A stretch of 64,000 nt of DNA, taken from NCBI RefSeq assembly GCF_038594945.1, contig NZ_JBCFYD010000002.1, forward strand, positions 992,001-1,056,000. Reading direction: 5' to 3'. The notes beneath the pieces are model-generated. The model saw only the letters and a program-made list of their open reading frames with translations, was not told where the DNA came from and ran no database searches. This DNA is from Fodinibius sp. Rm-B-1B1-1. Lineage in GTDB: Bacteria; Bacteroidota; Rhodothermia; Balneolales; Balneolaceae. Position 1 is the stretch's first letter; each line of letters starts with the position of its first letter. Made by a program: the position numbers and the translations under genes. Of the stretch, positions 1 through 7,678 are shown piece by piece.

Positions 1-2
1 TT

Positions 3-104
3 TTGAAGCGATATCCCGATCTTGAAAAAAGAATTAAACAGCACATTATCGCCTCTTACATAGGCATCGCTCCCGAATCTCTTAGCAGGATTAGAAAAAA
101 ATAA
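3..104 (+). CDS. C-terminal tail of a Crp/Fnr-family regulator (5' end outside window)
   Basis: Only the last 33 codons are present. They read through a helix-turn-helix of the form [20 protein letters not shown], followed by TAA. The pattern [18 protein letters not shown] is characteristic of the DNA-recognition helix of small Bacteroidota Crp/Fnr-like regulators with an N-terminal cyclic-nucleotide-binding fold. The effector domain lies to the left of the window, so the ligand cannot be judged. It is followed after 78 bp by a short-chain dehydrogenase gene that it may or may not control. Confidence 0.7.
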   Translation: MKRYPDLEKRIKQHIIASYIGIAPESLSRIRKK

Positions 105-182
105 GATCTCTTAACATAGATCAATGACTGCCCACCTGGGGATCCATACGTTATACCATAATCAAAAACGGATACAACGATT

Positions 183-920
183 ATGGTACTTCAAAACAAT
201 ACTATTCTTATAACCGGGGGAAGTTCTGGCATTGGCTTAGAGCTGACCAAAAAACTCCTCGAAAGAAAAAACAAGGTACTCATTTGCGGGCGAACCCTGA
301 AAAAGCTGCAACGAGCTAAGCAAAAACTACCTTCCCTTCATTACCTGCAATGTGATATATCTAAGCCGTCGGATTGTAAACAATTGCGTAACTGGGTTCT
401 TGAGAACCATCCCCATTGCAATGTATTGATTAACAATGCTGCTATCGTCCACGTCGAAAATTTTTACCGGGATGACGACATCCTTAAAAAAGCTGATGCA
501 GAGGTCCAGACCAACCTGATGGCTCCTATCAGACTTTCAAAGCTGTTTGCCCCCATCCTGAACAACAACAAAAATCCCGGTATTATAAACATCACAACCG
601 GACTCGTATATGTACCGCGCACGATCTATCCGTTCTATAACGCTACTAAGTCGGCGCTACATTCGTTCACCCAGGTTTTGAGATCGCAATCCACCGATTC
701 ACCAATTGATATTGTTGAAGTCCAATTTCCAGCGGTTGATACCCCCTGGCATCAAGGCAACCCACCTGATATTGCTATTCCAACGGAAGAAGCAGTTAGG
801 AAAATGATCGAAGGGATTGAAAAGGGACATAAAGAGGTGCAAGTGGGTAAGGTTAAACTACTCTATCTACTTTCCCGTCTGGCACCCAATTTTGCCTTCC
901 GAAAATTAAATAGCTTATAA
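183..920 (+). CDS. Short-chain dehydrogenase/reductase (DltE-like SDR)
   Basis: A cytosolic NAD(P)-dependent oxidoreductase of 245 residues, the usual classical SDR length. The cofactor glycine motif TGGSSGIG is at residues 11-18, the structural NNAA motif near residue 86, and the catalytic Y-x-x-x-K (YNATK) near residue 155, preceded by the TTG(L) segment with a serine-like position replaced by threonine. The substrate cannot be read from sequence; similarity is to the DltE/YbbO-like group. The next gene starts 4 bp after the stop codon, so the two are probably co-transcribed. A GTTATAC heptamer at 150-156, the sequence used as R' box in the cassette array to the right, precedes the gene, so it could be the first gene of a cassette. 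No matching 3' R'' box was found, so this stays open. Confidence 0.85.
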   Translation: MVLQNNTILITGGSSGIGLELTKKLLERKNKVLICGRTLKKLQRAKQKLPSLHYLQCDISKPSDCKQLRNWVLENHPHCNVLINNAAIVHVENFYRDDDILKKADAEVQTNLMAPIRLSKLFAPILNNNKNPGIINITTGLVYVPRTIYPFYNATKSALHSFTQVLRSQSTDSPIDIVEVQFPAVDTPWHQGNPPDIAIPTEEAVRKMIEGIEKGHKEVQVGKVKLLYLLSRLAPNFAFRKLNSL

Positions 921-924
921 CCAT

Positions 925-1587
925 ATGCAACAAGAAAATAATCATCGAACGACCAACGCTACAAAAAGTGCTTTTTGGGCAAGCCTACTGTTCTATGGTC
1001 TCATCGCCTTCGAATTCTTTTACATGTTCAGCCCATTTGCGGCATATATTTACAGCATCTATGGACCCGGACTTGAGGCGCTAACCCTTTCCGGATCTAC
1101 AAGCTGGCTTATCAGCTTTTTTATGCCACACATTGCCCGTGTAACGCAATCATTGTTTATCACTTGGCACGAAGTAATCGGGATGACTCTTTTCTTGGGA
1201 GGGTTCGGGGCATTCTTAGCAGGCGCGGCACAAATTTACTGGAACAAGCTGATGAAGAGTGGAGCTGTTTTCGGTGGCATCTATCACTACATTCGGCATC
1301 CGCAATACCTTGCCCTCATGATTTCCAGTTTTGGGATGGTGCTGGTCTGGCCCCGTTATCTCGTGTTGTTTGGATTTGTTACAGTATGTTTTGCCTACTT
1401 CTTTCTGGCACGGTTAGAAGAGCGTAAATGCAAGCAGAGATTTGCTGGATATGAAGAGTATTGCTCGCAAACCGGCATGTTTTTTCCGCCTGCTATTGAA
1501 CAGTTATTTTATTATTTGCCGCGGCCCCAAAAGAAGATGAGTAAGATCGTTGGGTCCATAGGATTTATATTCTTGTTATGCTTGTAA
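925..1587 (+). CDS. Isoprenylcysteine carboxyl methyltransferase-like membrane protein, N-terminal part
   Basis: An integral membrane protein of the ICMT/PEMT-like family, which uses SAM and methylates small or lipid-like substrates. Four or so hydrophobic segments are visible. The SAM-site signature is at about residues 115-190: GIYHYIRHPQYLAL, then a hydrophobic helix, then RLEERKCKQRFAGYEEY. The frame stops after ...GSIGFIFLLCL, in the middle of a transmembrane helix. The following open frame (from 1578) resumes with a hydrophobic LVTFAVA stretch and then a soluble domain. The sequence around 1575-1590 therefore looks like a break in one longer gene of about 385 codons, either a real frameshift or a sequence error. 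The substrate is unknown. Confidence 0.75.
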   Translation: MQQENNHRTTNATKSAFWASLLFYGLIAFEFFYMFSPFAAYIYSIYGPGLEALTLSGSTSWLISFFMPHIARVTQSLFITWHEVIGMTLFLGGFGAFLAGAAQIYWNKLMKSGAVFGGIYHYIRHPQYLALMISSFGMVLVWPRYLVLFGFVTVCFAYFFLARLEERKCKQRFAGYEEYCSQTGMFFPPAIEQLFYYLPRPQKKMSKIVGSIGFIFLLCL

Positions 1588-2078
1588 CTTTTGCTGTAGC
1601 AAGGGGAATCCATAGCTATGCAGTTAATAACCTCTATACCTACACCACCGAGCATGAGGTCTACCTTTCGCTTGGCCAAATTGATGCCAATGATATAGCC
1701 GAAATGGTCTATATTGTAAACGCAGATTCGTCGGTAATAACCCATTTGGAAGAGTATCGAGATCAGAACAAACGGTTTATCAACTATGTAATGCCCGCTT
1801 CTCTTTTTGTATCAGAGGTACCAATGCATATACCTGACGGAAAGGTGCCTACCCATGAGTGGCCAAGTAATAAAGACCAAAGTCGCTATAAAATTATTTT
1901 TTCGTTGGTCCATTTTGGACCTGATGGTCAAGCTAAAGATCAAGACATATTGCTTAAGGCGGTGAATAAAACACCAGTTCTGGAAGTCTGGATTGATCGT
2001 ACATCCAAAAGCATTGAAAAAATATTTCGTCCCTCCTCCGATAACTATTATGAAGGAATGCCTGTTCCGGTTTTTTAA
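1578..2078 (+). CDS. Probable C-terminal part of the methyltransferase, in a shifted frame
   Basis: 166 codons that overlap the end of the preceding gene by 10 bp in a different frame (ATGC-TTG-TAA junction). The first 12 residues are hydrophobic and fit as the second half of the helix on which the upstream frame ends. The rest is a soluble domain without a motif I recognise. Two explanations fit: a translationally coupled separate protein that starts at the overlapping ATG, or the C-terminal domain of a single protein split by a frameshift. The broken helix favours the second. Nothing in the domain identifies a function. Confidence 0.55.
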   Translation: MLVTFAVARGIHSYAVNNLYTYTTEHEVYLSLGQIDANDIAEMVYIVNADSSVITHLEEYRDQNKRFINYVMPASLFVSEVPMHIPDGKVPTHEWPSNKDQSRYKIIFSLVHFGPDGQAKDQDILLKAVNKTPVLEVWIDRTSKSIEKIFRPSSDNYYEGMPVPVF

Positions 2079-2130
2079 TTAAAGAGCTTATGTAATCTGT
2101 ACCCTGATGACCTAATTATAGTCTCTTCCA

Positions 2131-2192
2131 CTCCTTTGCATGTTACGGTTTAGATATCTACTATAGATAATACCCAAATAAAAAAGTTAGAT
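2131..2192 (+). repeat. attC right half, TAGATATCTA type
   Basis: Contains the conserved block CTCCTTTGCAT, then GGTTTAGATATCTACTATAG, then the R' box GTTAGAT (2186-2192), which fits GTTRRRY exactly. The left half after the methyltransferase gene is too diverged to place an R'' box. It marks the 5' boundary of the outer-membrane-protein cassette. Confidence 0.65.
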
Positions 2193-2221
2193 ACCTCAAT
2201 ACAACAAAAGCTATCCCCATC

Positions 2222-2767
2222 ATGAGGAAAGTATTCTTATCAATTATCTTTCTGTCTTTTCTAACCACTATTTCTTTAGCTCAGCCTTCCATTAAAGCCG
2301 GTTTAAATATTGCTGAGTCAACCAATGTAGGCTTTGTTGGACTTAATCCTACTCTTGAAGTTGAACAACGTCTGATTTCTAATATTTCTGCAAATGTAAC
2401 TTTAAATGGGTTCTGGGATTTTAACCAAGTTGAAGAATATGAACCTTTGTTTAAAGAAAAAAGCTATCACCGAAGCTTCTATTCAGATCTGGGGCTAAAT
2501 ATTAAGATCATAGATAAGGCTGTAGATTGGAGTATTGGTGCCGGTGGGTCTTACCAAGTGGGGGTAGAAAAATACGTAGATACTGCCGGCTGGAGAGATG
2601 GCCAACTTCAATTTTATGATACAAGGAAAACTAACTTTTCGAGATTCGGTATTCTTATCAGCAATACTATTGGATTTGGAAAGGTGGTTAACCTTAATAT
2701 CAATATATATCGATTTAATTTCTGGGGTGAATACATGAGTATTGGCACGTCATTTAACCTTTACTAA
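2222..2767 (+). CDS. Small outer-membrane beta-barrel-like protein (cassette gene)
   Basis: 181 residues with a clear signal peptide (MRKVFLSIIFLSFLTTISLAQ, cleavage after about residue 21). The mature part has alternating polar and hydrophobic strands, many aromatic residues at strand ends, and ends in a short strand with a terminal aromatic (SFNLY), all usual in small outer-membrane barrels. No named family is recognised. The gene is the sole content of its cassette, starting 29 bp after the R' box. Location in the outer membrane is an inference from composition. Confidence 0.7.
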   Translation: MRKVFLSIIFLSFLTTISLAQPSIKAGLNIAESTNVGFVGLNPTLEVEQRLISNISANVTLNGFWDFNQVEEYEPLFKEKSYHRSFYSDLGLNIKIIDKAVDWSIGAGGSYQVGVEKYVDTAGWRDGQLQFYDTRKTNFSRFGILISNTIGFGKVVNLNINIYRFNFWGEYMSIGTSFNLY

Positions 2768-2840
2768 TTGAACGGTTGCAGTACCCAACACAGATATTAG
2801 CTATCTACCATAGGTTAAGATAAAGGTAAGCTATTTAAAC

Positions 2841-2940
2841 AGTTAACTCACACATTAATGGAGATAGTCCTCCCTCCTACGCTAAAACTAACAAAGACTA
2901 AGTGCCATCTCCTTGCCTCCCTTCCATTTATTAGTTAATC
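2841..2940 (+). repeat. attC site (CATTTATTAG type)
   Basis: R'' AGTTAAC at 2841-2847 and L'' ACATTAATGG pair with L' CCATTTATTAG and R' GTTAATC at 2934-2940. The right half (CTACGCTAAA ... CCTTGCCTCCCTT ... CATTTATTAGTTAATC) is nearly identical to that at 5181-5244, showing that the same attC family was used twice. About 100 bp. Confidence 0.7.
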
Positions 2941-3020
2941 TTTATTTCATAATTATCTTAAGGTCTTGGTACTTTATTGCTATGCATAAGGCATTGCCTG
3001 TACAAAAAAGAGACATTATT

Positions 3021-3392
3021 ATGAAGAATTTCCGTTTTCTTTCCATTCCGGTAGTGTTGCTTCTTATATTAACCAGTTGTCAAAATACAACGGATCCCAA
3101 TGTGACAGAAGAGACGTACAATATATCGATTAATAGTGGGGAGGTTTTTGAATACCCAACGGGAATTTCGGGTGAAGAGGAAGGGGCTACCATTGTCCGG
3201 CAGCCTGACAACTATGAGGTTAGCACTATTGTACGTGATTCTACAACAAACTGGGAGGCCGTCTATCAGTATCAACCCAAAGCTGGTTTTCAAGGAACTC
3301 AGAGTGTTGAGCTCAAACTTAGTATGGGTTCCGATGGAGCAAGTCCAAGCAGCAAGGTAACAGTGGTTAAACTGAATATTACGGTTGACTAA
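3021..3392 (+). CDS. Small lipoprotein of unknown function (cassette gene)
   Basis: 123 residues when started at the ATG at 3021. This start is chosen because it begins a lipoprotein signal, MKNFRFLSIPVVLLLILTSC, with the lipobox LTSC at residues 17-20. The longer upstream open frame has no initiator that would make sense. The mature part is a beta-rich domain of about 100 residues. It has a repeated pattern of hydrophobic strands and turns (GxxFEYPTG, YQYQPKAGFQGTQSVELKL) that looks like an Ig- or cadherin-like sandwich. I do not recognise a family. It is the only gene of its cassette. Confidence 0.7.
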   Translation: MKNFRFLSIPVVLLLILTSCQNTTDPNVTEETYNISINSGEVFEYPTGISGEEEGATIVRQPDNYEVSTIVRDSTTNWEAVYQYQPKAGFQGTQSVELKLSMGSDGASPSSKVTVVKLNITVD

Positions 3393-3430
3393 CGTATTGT
3401 ACCACTCTTCCTAAAGTGTTGCGCTGCTCC

Positions 3431-3491
3431 CTCCTTTTGCATAATACGGGTTAGATATCTACGATGGGTTTTGATATCAATAAACTTAGCT
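3431..3491 (+). repeat. attC right half, TAGATATCTA type
   Basis: The block CTCCTTTTGCATAATACGG is followed by TTAGATATCTACGATGGG and, after a short spacer, AATAAACTTAGCTT. The R' box is imperfect (CTTAGCT at about 3485-3491). It separates the lipoprotein cassette from the first VOC cassette. Confidence 0.55.
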
Positions 3492-3530
3492 TCTATACCT
3501 TATTAGAATCCTAAAGCAAATATATATTAA

Positions 3531-3881
3531 ATGTCAATTAAGAGAATAGTCCCAAACATTGAATCAGAAGCTCCCCAGAAGAGCATTGAATTTTACGAAG
3601 ATTTCTTAGGATTAAAAGTAGCGATGGACATGGATTGGATCATTACTTTTATCTCAGAAAGTAATCCAACTTCCCAAGTAAGTATCATCCGAAATAATGA
3701 ACCAGATGTACCGCATCCAGATGTTAGTATTGAAGTAGATGAGGTTGACCAAATATTTGCCAAGGCAAAAGATCAAAACATTGAGATTGTATACCCCCTT
3801 ACTGATGAGCCTTGGGGCGTTCGTCGTTTCTTTGTCAAAGACCCCAATGGAAAAATCATCAATATTTTGAGTCATCTTTAA
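3531..3881 (+). CDS. VOC-superfamily protein (glyoxalase/bleomycin-resistance fold)
   Basis: 116 residues, one complete vicinal-oxygen-chelate module. It opens with an IVPNIESEAPQKSIEFYEDFLGLKV segment (first beta-alpha-beta unit) and ends with the typical EPWGVRRFFVKDPNGKIINIL strand carrying a candidate metal or substrate residue. Members of this size are often glyoxalases, dioxygenase-like enzymes or drug-binding immunity proteins; nothing here fixes the substrate. VOC genes are among the commonest integron cargo, which suits its place in the array. A second, unrelated VOC cassette lies at 6049. Confidence 0.85.
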   Translation: MSIKRIVPNIESEAPQKSIEFYEDFLGLKVAMDMDWIITFISESNPTSQVSIIRNNEPDVPHPDVSIEVDEVDQIFAKAKDQNIEIVYPLTDEPWGVRRFFVKDPNGKIINILSHL

Positions 3882-3897
3882 TATAATCTATTCAGCC

Positions 3898-4004
3898 GTT
3901 TAGCTCCACGACGCATTAGTGCCCCCCGGTGGCCAAACACCTACTTTGGCTCTTTAACGTTCTATTCACTATTTAACAGAACAAGAATTTTATATGCGCG
4001 TAAA
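3898..4004 (+). repeat. Degenerate attC site
   Basis: R''-like GTTTAGC (3898-3904) and L'' ACGCATTAG face L' TATGCGCG and an R'-like GTAAACA around 4000. The complementarity is visible but imperfect, so the exact ends are uncertain. It separates the VOC and DUF5694 cassettes. Confidence 0.45.
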
Positions 4005-4060
4005 CATATGTGTCAGTATAACATAAATCGAGAGTATAATTTTTAAACCCAATTCTTATT

Positions 4061-5143
4061 ATGCGTTTCGTTTTAATACTATTATCAATTTTTAGTTTAG
4101 TATTATCTGATTCCGTTATTGCCCAATATCAAGGAGAGTCATCCGCCAACGACATTAAAAAAACTAAAGTCCTTGTTTTAGCAACTCATCACATAAGCGA
4201 TCATGAGGACGTTTTTTCTCCCACCCTTGTTGATCCGTTAATCGATGTTTTGGAAGACTATGCGCCCACTATGATTGGTGTAGAAGAACTTTCAGGTGCC
4301 CAGATTGCCGAAATGGAACGCCGGGGCAATCCTTATAAATCACCGTTTAATAACTTTGCAAGCAAGGAACATAAATATGGATCAAAAGCACAAGAAGCTC
4401 TTGATACTACTTGGCAAAAAGCGAACATGGTCGCTGATTCTCTGTTGGCTAAAGTGCAAAGTGCCAAAGATATTACAGACAGTACAAGATTAGCATTAAT
4501 CAATCATCTGCTCGCTTCCTACCGATTGCATACCGCTGCCCTGCAATGGTCTTATCTAAGTAAGGAAACTCGATCAAATCAATCGGTTATCCCCGAAGGT
4601 ACGGTAAAAGGCCTCACTGAGACCATCAACTCCGCAGACGAATCTTCGTCAATTTCACTTAGGCTTGCTCATCAATTAAATCTCCAACGGGTATATCCAA
4701 TTGATGATCACCTGGAGAAAGATTACTATTCTGAAATCAAAACTAAGCTTGAGAAAGCATTAGATGATTCTACTGTGCAGGCATTAAAGAATGCACCCTA
4801 TTTAGTCAAATATGATGATCTTCTGCAACAAGGATTGGAAGACAGTACCTGGCTTCCTTTGTATAAGTATATGAATTCCCCTGCCTACGTTGATAAAAGC
4901 GAAGAGAAAGAATGGCGTAATATTTTTCTTGAAACTTCTAACGAAACGTTGCGCTCTCGGCTTGCTCTTTGGGAAGAACGCAACCTGAGAACTGCTGCTC
5001 ATATCCGTTCTGCAACTGCTCGTGAGCCGGGTGGACGTGTTTTAATTACTATAGGAGCTTCTCACAAGTCATTTCTTGATTCATATCTAAAAGAAATGAT
5101 GGGAGTTGAAGTGGTACATCTAAGTGATCTAATAAAAAATTAA
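4061..5143 (+). CDS. DUF5694-type secreted protein (TraB/GumN-like fold)
   Basis: 360 residues with a signal peptide (MRFVLILLSIFSLVLSDSVIAQ). The mature protein begins with a strand KTKVLVLATHHIS and a long helical middle. It ends with RVLITIGASHKSFLDSYLKEM, a pattern shared with DUF5694 and the TraB/GumN superfamily, where conserved His and Glu residues (here ATHH and GVEEL) suggest a metallo-hydrolase-like site. It is probably periplasmic. At over 1 kb it is one of the larger cassette genes. The family assignment rests on the N- and C-terminal motifs; the activity is unknown. Confidence 0.65.
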   Translation: MRFVLILLSIFSLVLSDSVIAQYQGESSANDIKKTKVLVLATHHISDHEDVFSPTLVDPLIDVLEDYAPTMIGVEELSGAQIAEMERRGNPYKSPFNNFASKEHKYGSKAQEALDTTWQKANMVADSLLAKVQSAKDITDSTRLALINHLLASYRLHTAALQWSYLSKETRSNQSVIPEGTVKGLTETINSADESSSISLRLAHQLNLQRVYPIDDHLEKDYYSEIKTKLEKALDDSTVQALKNAPYLVKYDDLLQQGLEDSTWLPLYKYMNSPAYVDKSEEKEWRNIFLETSNETLRSRLALWEERNLRTAAHIRSATAREPGGRVLITIGASHKSFLDSYLKEMMGVEVVHLSDLIKN

Positions 5144-5145
5144 GC

Positions 5146-5244
5146 GTAAATGCCAGCATTAGATGGGACGTGCTGCCCACCTACGCTAAAGTTAATGAAG
5201 ACGAAGCCCCACCTCCTTGCCTCCCTTTCATTTATTAGTTAATC
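5146..5244 (+). repeat. attC site (CATTTATTAG type)
   Basis: The left part has AGCATTAGATGGGACG after the stop codon. The right part (5181-5244) repeats the 2877-2940 sequence almost base for base, ending in GTTAATC (5238-5244). A second possible R' (GTTATAA) lies at about 5273. Confidence 0.6.
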
Positions 5245-5316
5245 TCTGATGTATGTCGGAAGGTTCAAGGTTGTTATAAGAAACGAATAATTTTACAAAC
5301 TCAACTTTAACAAAGA

Positions 5317-5892
5317 ATGGAAAACATTGAACTCGAAGGGATTCTTAAGTTTTTACGCGATTCCGAACGGCTAAAGAACACCTACCGCTCCAGCCATACG
5401 TCAACCGGACGAACGGAAAGTGTGGCAGAACATACATGGCGGCTTTGTCTTATGGCCCTTATCCTTAACAAACATTTTCCAGAAGTTGATATGTCACGAG
5501 TCATTAAAATTTGTATTGTTCATGACTTGGGAGAAGCAATAAACGGAGACATTCCAGCTCCATCTCAAGATGATTCAATACCTAAGGCAGTAAACGAGCG
5601 GAATGACTTGTTACAGCTTGCAGCCAGTTTACCTGGCGATATAAAATCTGAATTGGTAGAGTTATGGGATGAATACGAAAACGCTTCATCCAAAGAAGCT
5701 AAAACAGCCAAAGCACTCGATAAGTTAGAAACTATTATTCAGCATAATCAAGGAAAGAATCCCGAGGATTTTGATTATGCCTTTAACCTGGAATACGGAA
5801 AGGAGTATACCGCTGACCATCCTGTTATTGCATCAATCCGTGAAATATTAGATGAGGAAACAAGTAAACACGCCAACAAATCCAATAAATGA
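5317..5892 (+). CDS. HD-domain nucleotidase-like protein (YfbR/HDDC2 type)
   Basis: 191 residues, a single metal-dependent HD phosphohydrolase domain. Ligands are visible as the histidine in VAEHTWR (about residue 39), the HD pair in IVHDLGEAINGD (about residue 70) with downstream E and D, and a later aspartate in KALDKLE. The order and spacing match the HDDC2/YfbR group, which dephosphorylates deoxynucleoside 5'-monophosphates. That activity is known for the family and not shown for this protein. Cytosolic, sole gene of its cassette. Confidence 0.8.
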   Translation: MENIELEGILKFLRDSERLKNTYRSSHTSTGRTESVAEHTWRLCLMALILNKHFPEVDMSRVIKICIVHDLGEAINGDIPAPSQDDSIPKAVNERNDLLQLAASLPGDIKSELVELWDEYENASSKEAKTAKALDKLETIIQHNQGKNPEDFDYAFNLEYGKEYTADHPVIASIREILDEETSKHANKSNK

Positions 5893-5900
5893 GGATTTGG

Positions 5901-6050
5901 GTAGGTCTGCTCAATAAGAGGACGCTCTTGTACTGTTAGAATATATTGTCGCAAAGTACCCGTGGAAATGTCGTATTTTCACCCCGTAAAAGACTCATCC
6001 AATCGGTACCATACAGATATCAACTGATAATGAATAAAGAGTCGTTATAT
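5901..6050 (+). repeat. attC site, TAGATATCTA type, overlapping the next start codon
   Basis: The left side TCAATAAGAGGACG resembles the CATAAAGCGGACG of other sites. The right side CAGATATCAACTGATAATGAATAAAGAG aligns with the conserved TAGATATCTAC...ATGAATAAACTTAGG block. The R' box GTTATAT (6044-6050) overlaps the ATG at 6049. Confidence 0.5.
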
Positions 6051-6456
6051 GAAAACAAAAAACGTTTGGGCGAACCTATCGGTAGAAGATGTCGAAAGAA
6101 CCTATAAATTTTACAAGGCATTGGGGTTCAGACCTAATGGCGAATTTCCTAATGAATATGAGTTAGCCAGCTTTTTTGTTGGTGAGGACGATTTTGTAGT
6201 TCATTTCTTTTCACACGAAAGCCTTAAACCTTCGCTGGGTGGAGAAATTGCAGATTTAACACAAGGTAATGAGGTCATGTTTACTCTTTCGGCTGACAGT
6301 AAAGAAGAAGTTGATGAGTGGGCAGAAGTAGTTCAAGAAGCAGGTGGTACGCTATTTAGCAAGCCACAAAACATCCGGGGAAATAACGATTGGTACAGTT
6401 GTGGGTTTGCAGATCCGGATGGCCATAAATGGAATGTATTTTACAACGGCAAATAG
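6049..6456 (+). CDS. VOC-superfamily protein
   Basis: 135 residues, one VOC module, starting KTKNVWANLSVEDVERTYKFYKALGFRPNGEF and ending with FADPDGHKWNVFYNG, both classical for the glyoxalase-like fold. The final D-P-D-G-H-x-W-N segment often supplies a metal or ligand contact. The start codon lies only 4 bp into the cassette (cassette end at 6044/6045), so there is no room for a ribosome-binding site inside the cassette. Translation would depend on the preceding attC sequence or be leaderless. The substrate is unknown. Confidence 0.85.
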   Translation: MKTKNVWANLSVEDVERTYKFYKALGFRPNGEFPNEYELASFFVGEDDFVVHFFSHESLKPSLGGEIADLTQGNEVMFTLSADSKEEVDEWAEVVQEAGGTLFSKPQNIRGNNDWYSCGFADPDGHKWNVFYNGK

Positions 6457-6462
6457 ATTAAA

Positions 6463-6567
6463 ACATATGTTTACCCCTCCTCTCTTATATAAAGACTCAA
6501 CCCACCGTTGCATCTTAGAACTTAGACATCTACCATAGATTTACTGTGAATAAACTAAGGGTAGTAT
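6463..6567 (+). repeat. attC site, TAGATATCTA type
   Basis: CGTTGCATCTTAGAACTTAGACATCTACCATAG is a diverged copy of the conserved block. It ends AATAAACTAAGG and R'-like GTAGTAT (6561-6567). The cassette starting here closes with GCGTATTACC at 7288-7297, complementary to GGTAGTATGC in 8 of 10 positions, which confirms the boundary in spite of the unusual R' box. Confidence 0.6.
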
Positions 6568-6586
6568 GCTACCAAAATAATTTCAA

Positions 6587-7288
6587 ATGGTGCACTTAAA
6601 GAATCATTATAACAAGCTATGGAACCAATCCCTTCAAAAGTTTAAGCGTAATGAATTTGAACTTGACCCTTTCATCAATTCAGAGTATGACAACCGATAT
6701 GGAGTAACATTATTAGCTCGGCCTTCGCAGCAAGTAAAGCGAAACATTGCAAATACTCTAAAGGAAATCAGAAACGTAGCCCCCTATCAATATTACTACC
6801 CGGAATCGGATTTACATCTAACGATTTTATCTATCATTTCCTGTTATCCCGGTTTTAGTCTTGATCAGATTGATCAGGCCGCGTACCAGGAAGTCGTGCA
6901 ATCTGTTATCAATTCCATTGCTCCTTTAGAGGTGTCATTTCGTGGGATAACCGCTTCTCCTTCTTGTATATTGGTTCAAGGATTTCCAAAGGGTGATCAG
7001 TTAACCATTCTGAGAAATAAGCTGAGAAAAGCGTTCAATCATTCCAGCTTACAACATTCCATCGACAAACGATATGAGTTACAAACCGCTCATGTGACAG
7101 CCGTTCGATTTAAAACATCCCTTAAAAGTGCTGAGAAATTTATTGCCAAGATTACCCAGCTAAGAGATCGATATTTGGGGAGCTGTACTATTAATGAAGT
7201 AGAACTGGTTGGTAATGACTGGTATCAGCAACAAGAAAAGGTAACCCCTATTGCTAAATTCTCCTTGGCCAATCAAAAGTTGTTGTAG
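6587..7288 (+). CDS. 2H phosphoesterase (2'-5' RNA ligase/CPDase-like)
   Basis: 233 residues with the two H-x-T/S signatures that define the 2H phosphoesterase superfamily: HLTI at about residue 83 and HVTA at about residue 168. The superfamily opens or seals 2',3'-cyclic phosphates or 2'-5' bonds on RNA or nucleotides. The region between (SFRGITASPSCILVQGFPKGDQLTILRNKLR) fits the domain repeat. Single gene of its cassette, with the stop codon touching the R'' box. Natural substrate unknown. Confidence 0.75.
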   Translation: MVHLKNHYNKLWNQSLQKFKRNEFELDPFINSEYDNRYGVTLLARPSQQVKRNIANTLKEIRNVAPYQYYYPESDLHLTILSIISCYPGFSLDQIDQAAYQEVVQSVINSIAPLEVSFRGITASPSCILVQGFPKGDQLTILRNKLRKAFNHSSLQHSIDKRYELQTAHVTAVRFKTSLKSAEKFIAKITQLRDRYLGSCTINEVELVGNDWYQQQEKVTPIAKFSLANQKLL

Positions 7289-7289
7289 C

Positions 7290-7424
7290 GTATTACCACT
7301 GCATCAAACAGTCTGGGTTGCCCATCTCCTTCTCTCTCTTATAATTACCAGTCCAACATTCCACCACCCTTTGCATCTTTCGGTTTAGATATCTACTATG
7401 GGTTTTAATCTAAACAAGTTTAGA
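7290..7424 (+). repeat. attC site, TAGATATCTA type
   Basis: R'' GTATTAC (7290-7296) overlaps the end of the upstream gene region. The right half has CCTTTGCATCTTTCGGTTTAGATATCTACTATGGG and R' GTTTAGA (7418-7424). Confidence 0.65.
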
Positions 7425-7449
7425 GTGCTTCAATAAAGCATTGCAAGAT

Positions 7450-7668
7450 ATGCTCAATACGTTGGCAATTTTATTCATCAACATCTATCAAGTGCTGCCC
7501 AAAAGGCGTTCGTATGGGGTATGCAAATTTGAGCCGACTTGCTCGGAGTACGCCAAACATTGTTTCCAGCAATTTTCTTTTTTGAAGGCTCTCAAACTAA
7601 CAAGAGATAGGTTGCACCGGTGTGATGCTAACCTACCCAAAGAAATAGATAAACCACCTAACCCTTAA
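7450..7668 (+). CDS. yidD: YidD-like membrane-protein insertion factor
   Basis: 72 residues from the ATG at 7450 (an in-frame TTG lies 9 bp upstream). The signature CKFEPTCSEYAKHCFQQFSFLKALKLTRDRLHRC matches the YidD family (CRxxPTCSxYA...G...RxxRC). Members are small, membrane-associated and contribute to YidC-dependent insertion. The usual C-terminal HPWxPGGYDPVP is replaced by DANLPKEIDKP, so this copy is diverged at the end. It is unusual cargo for an integron cassette. Most bacteria have yidD in the rpmH-rnpA-yidC region, so this is probably a second copy. Shares its cassette with the next gene. Confidence 0.8.
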   Translation: MLNTLAILFINIYQVLPKRRSYGVCKFEPTCSEYAKHCFQQFSFLKALKLTRDRLHRCDANLPKEIDKPPNP

Positions 7669-7678
7669 ATATTTATTT

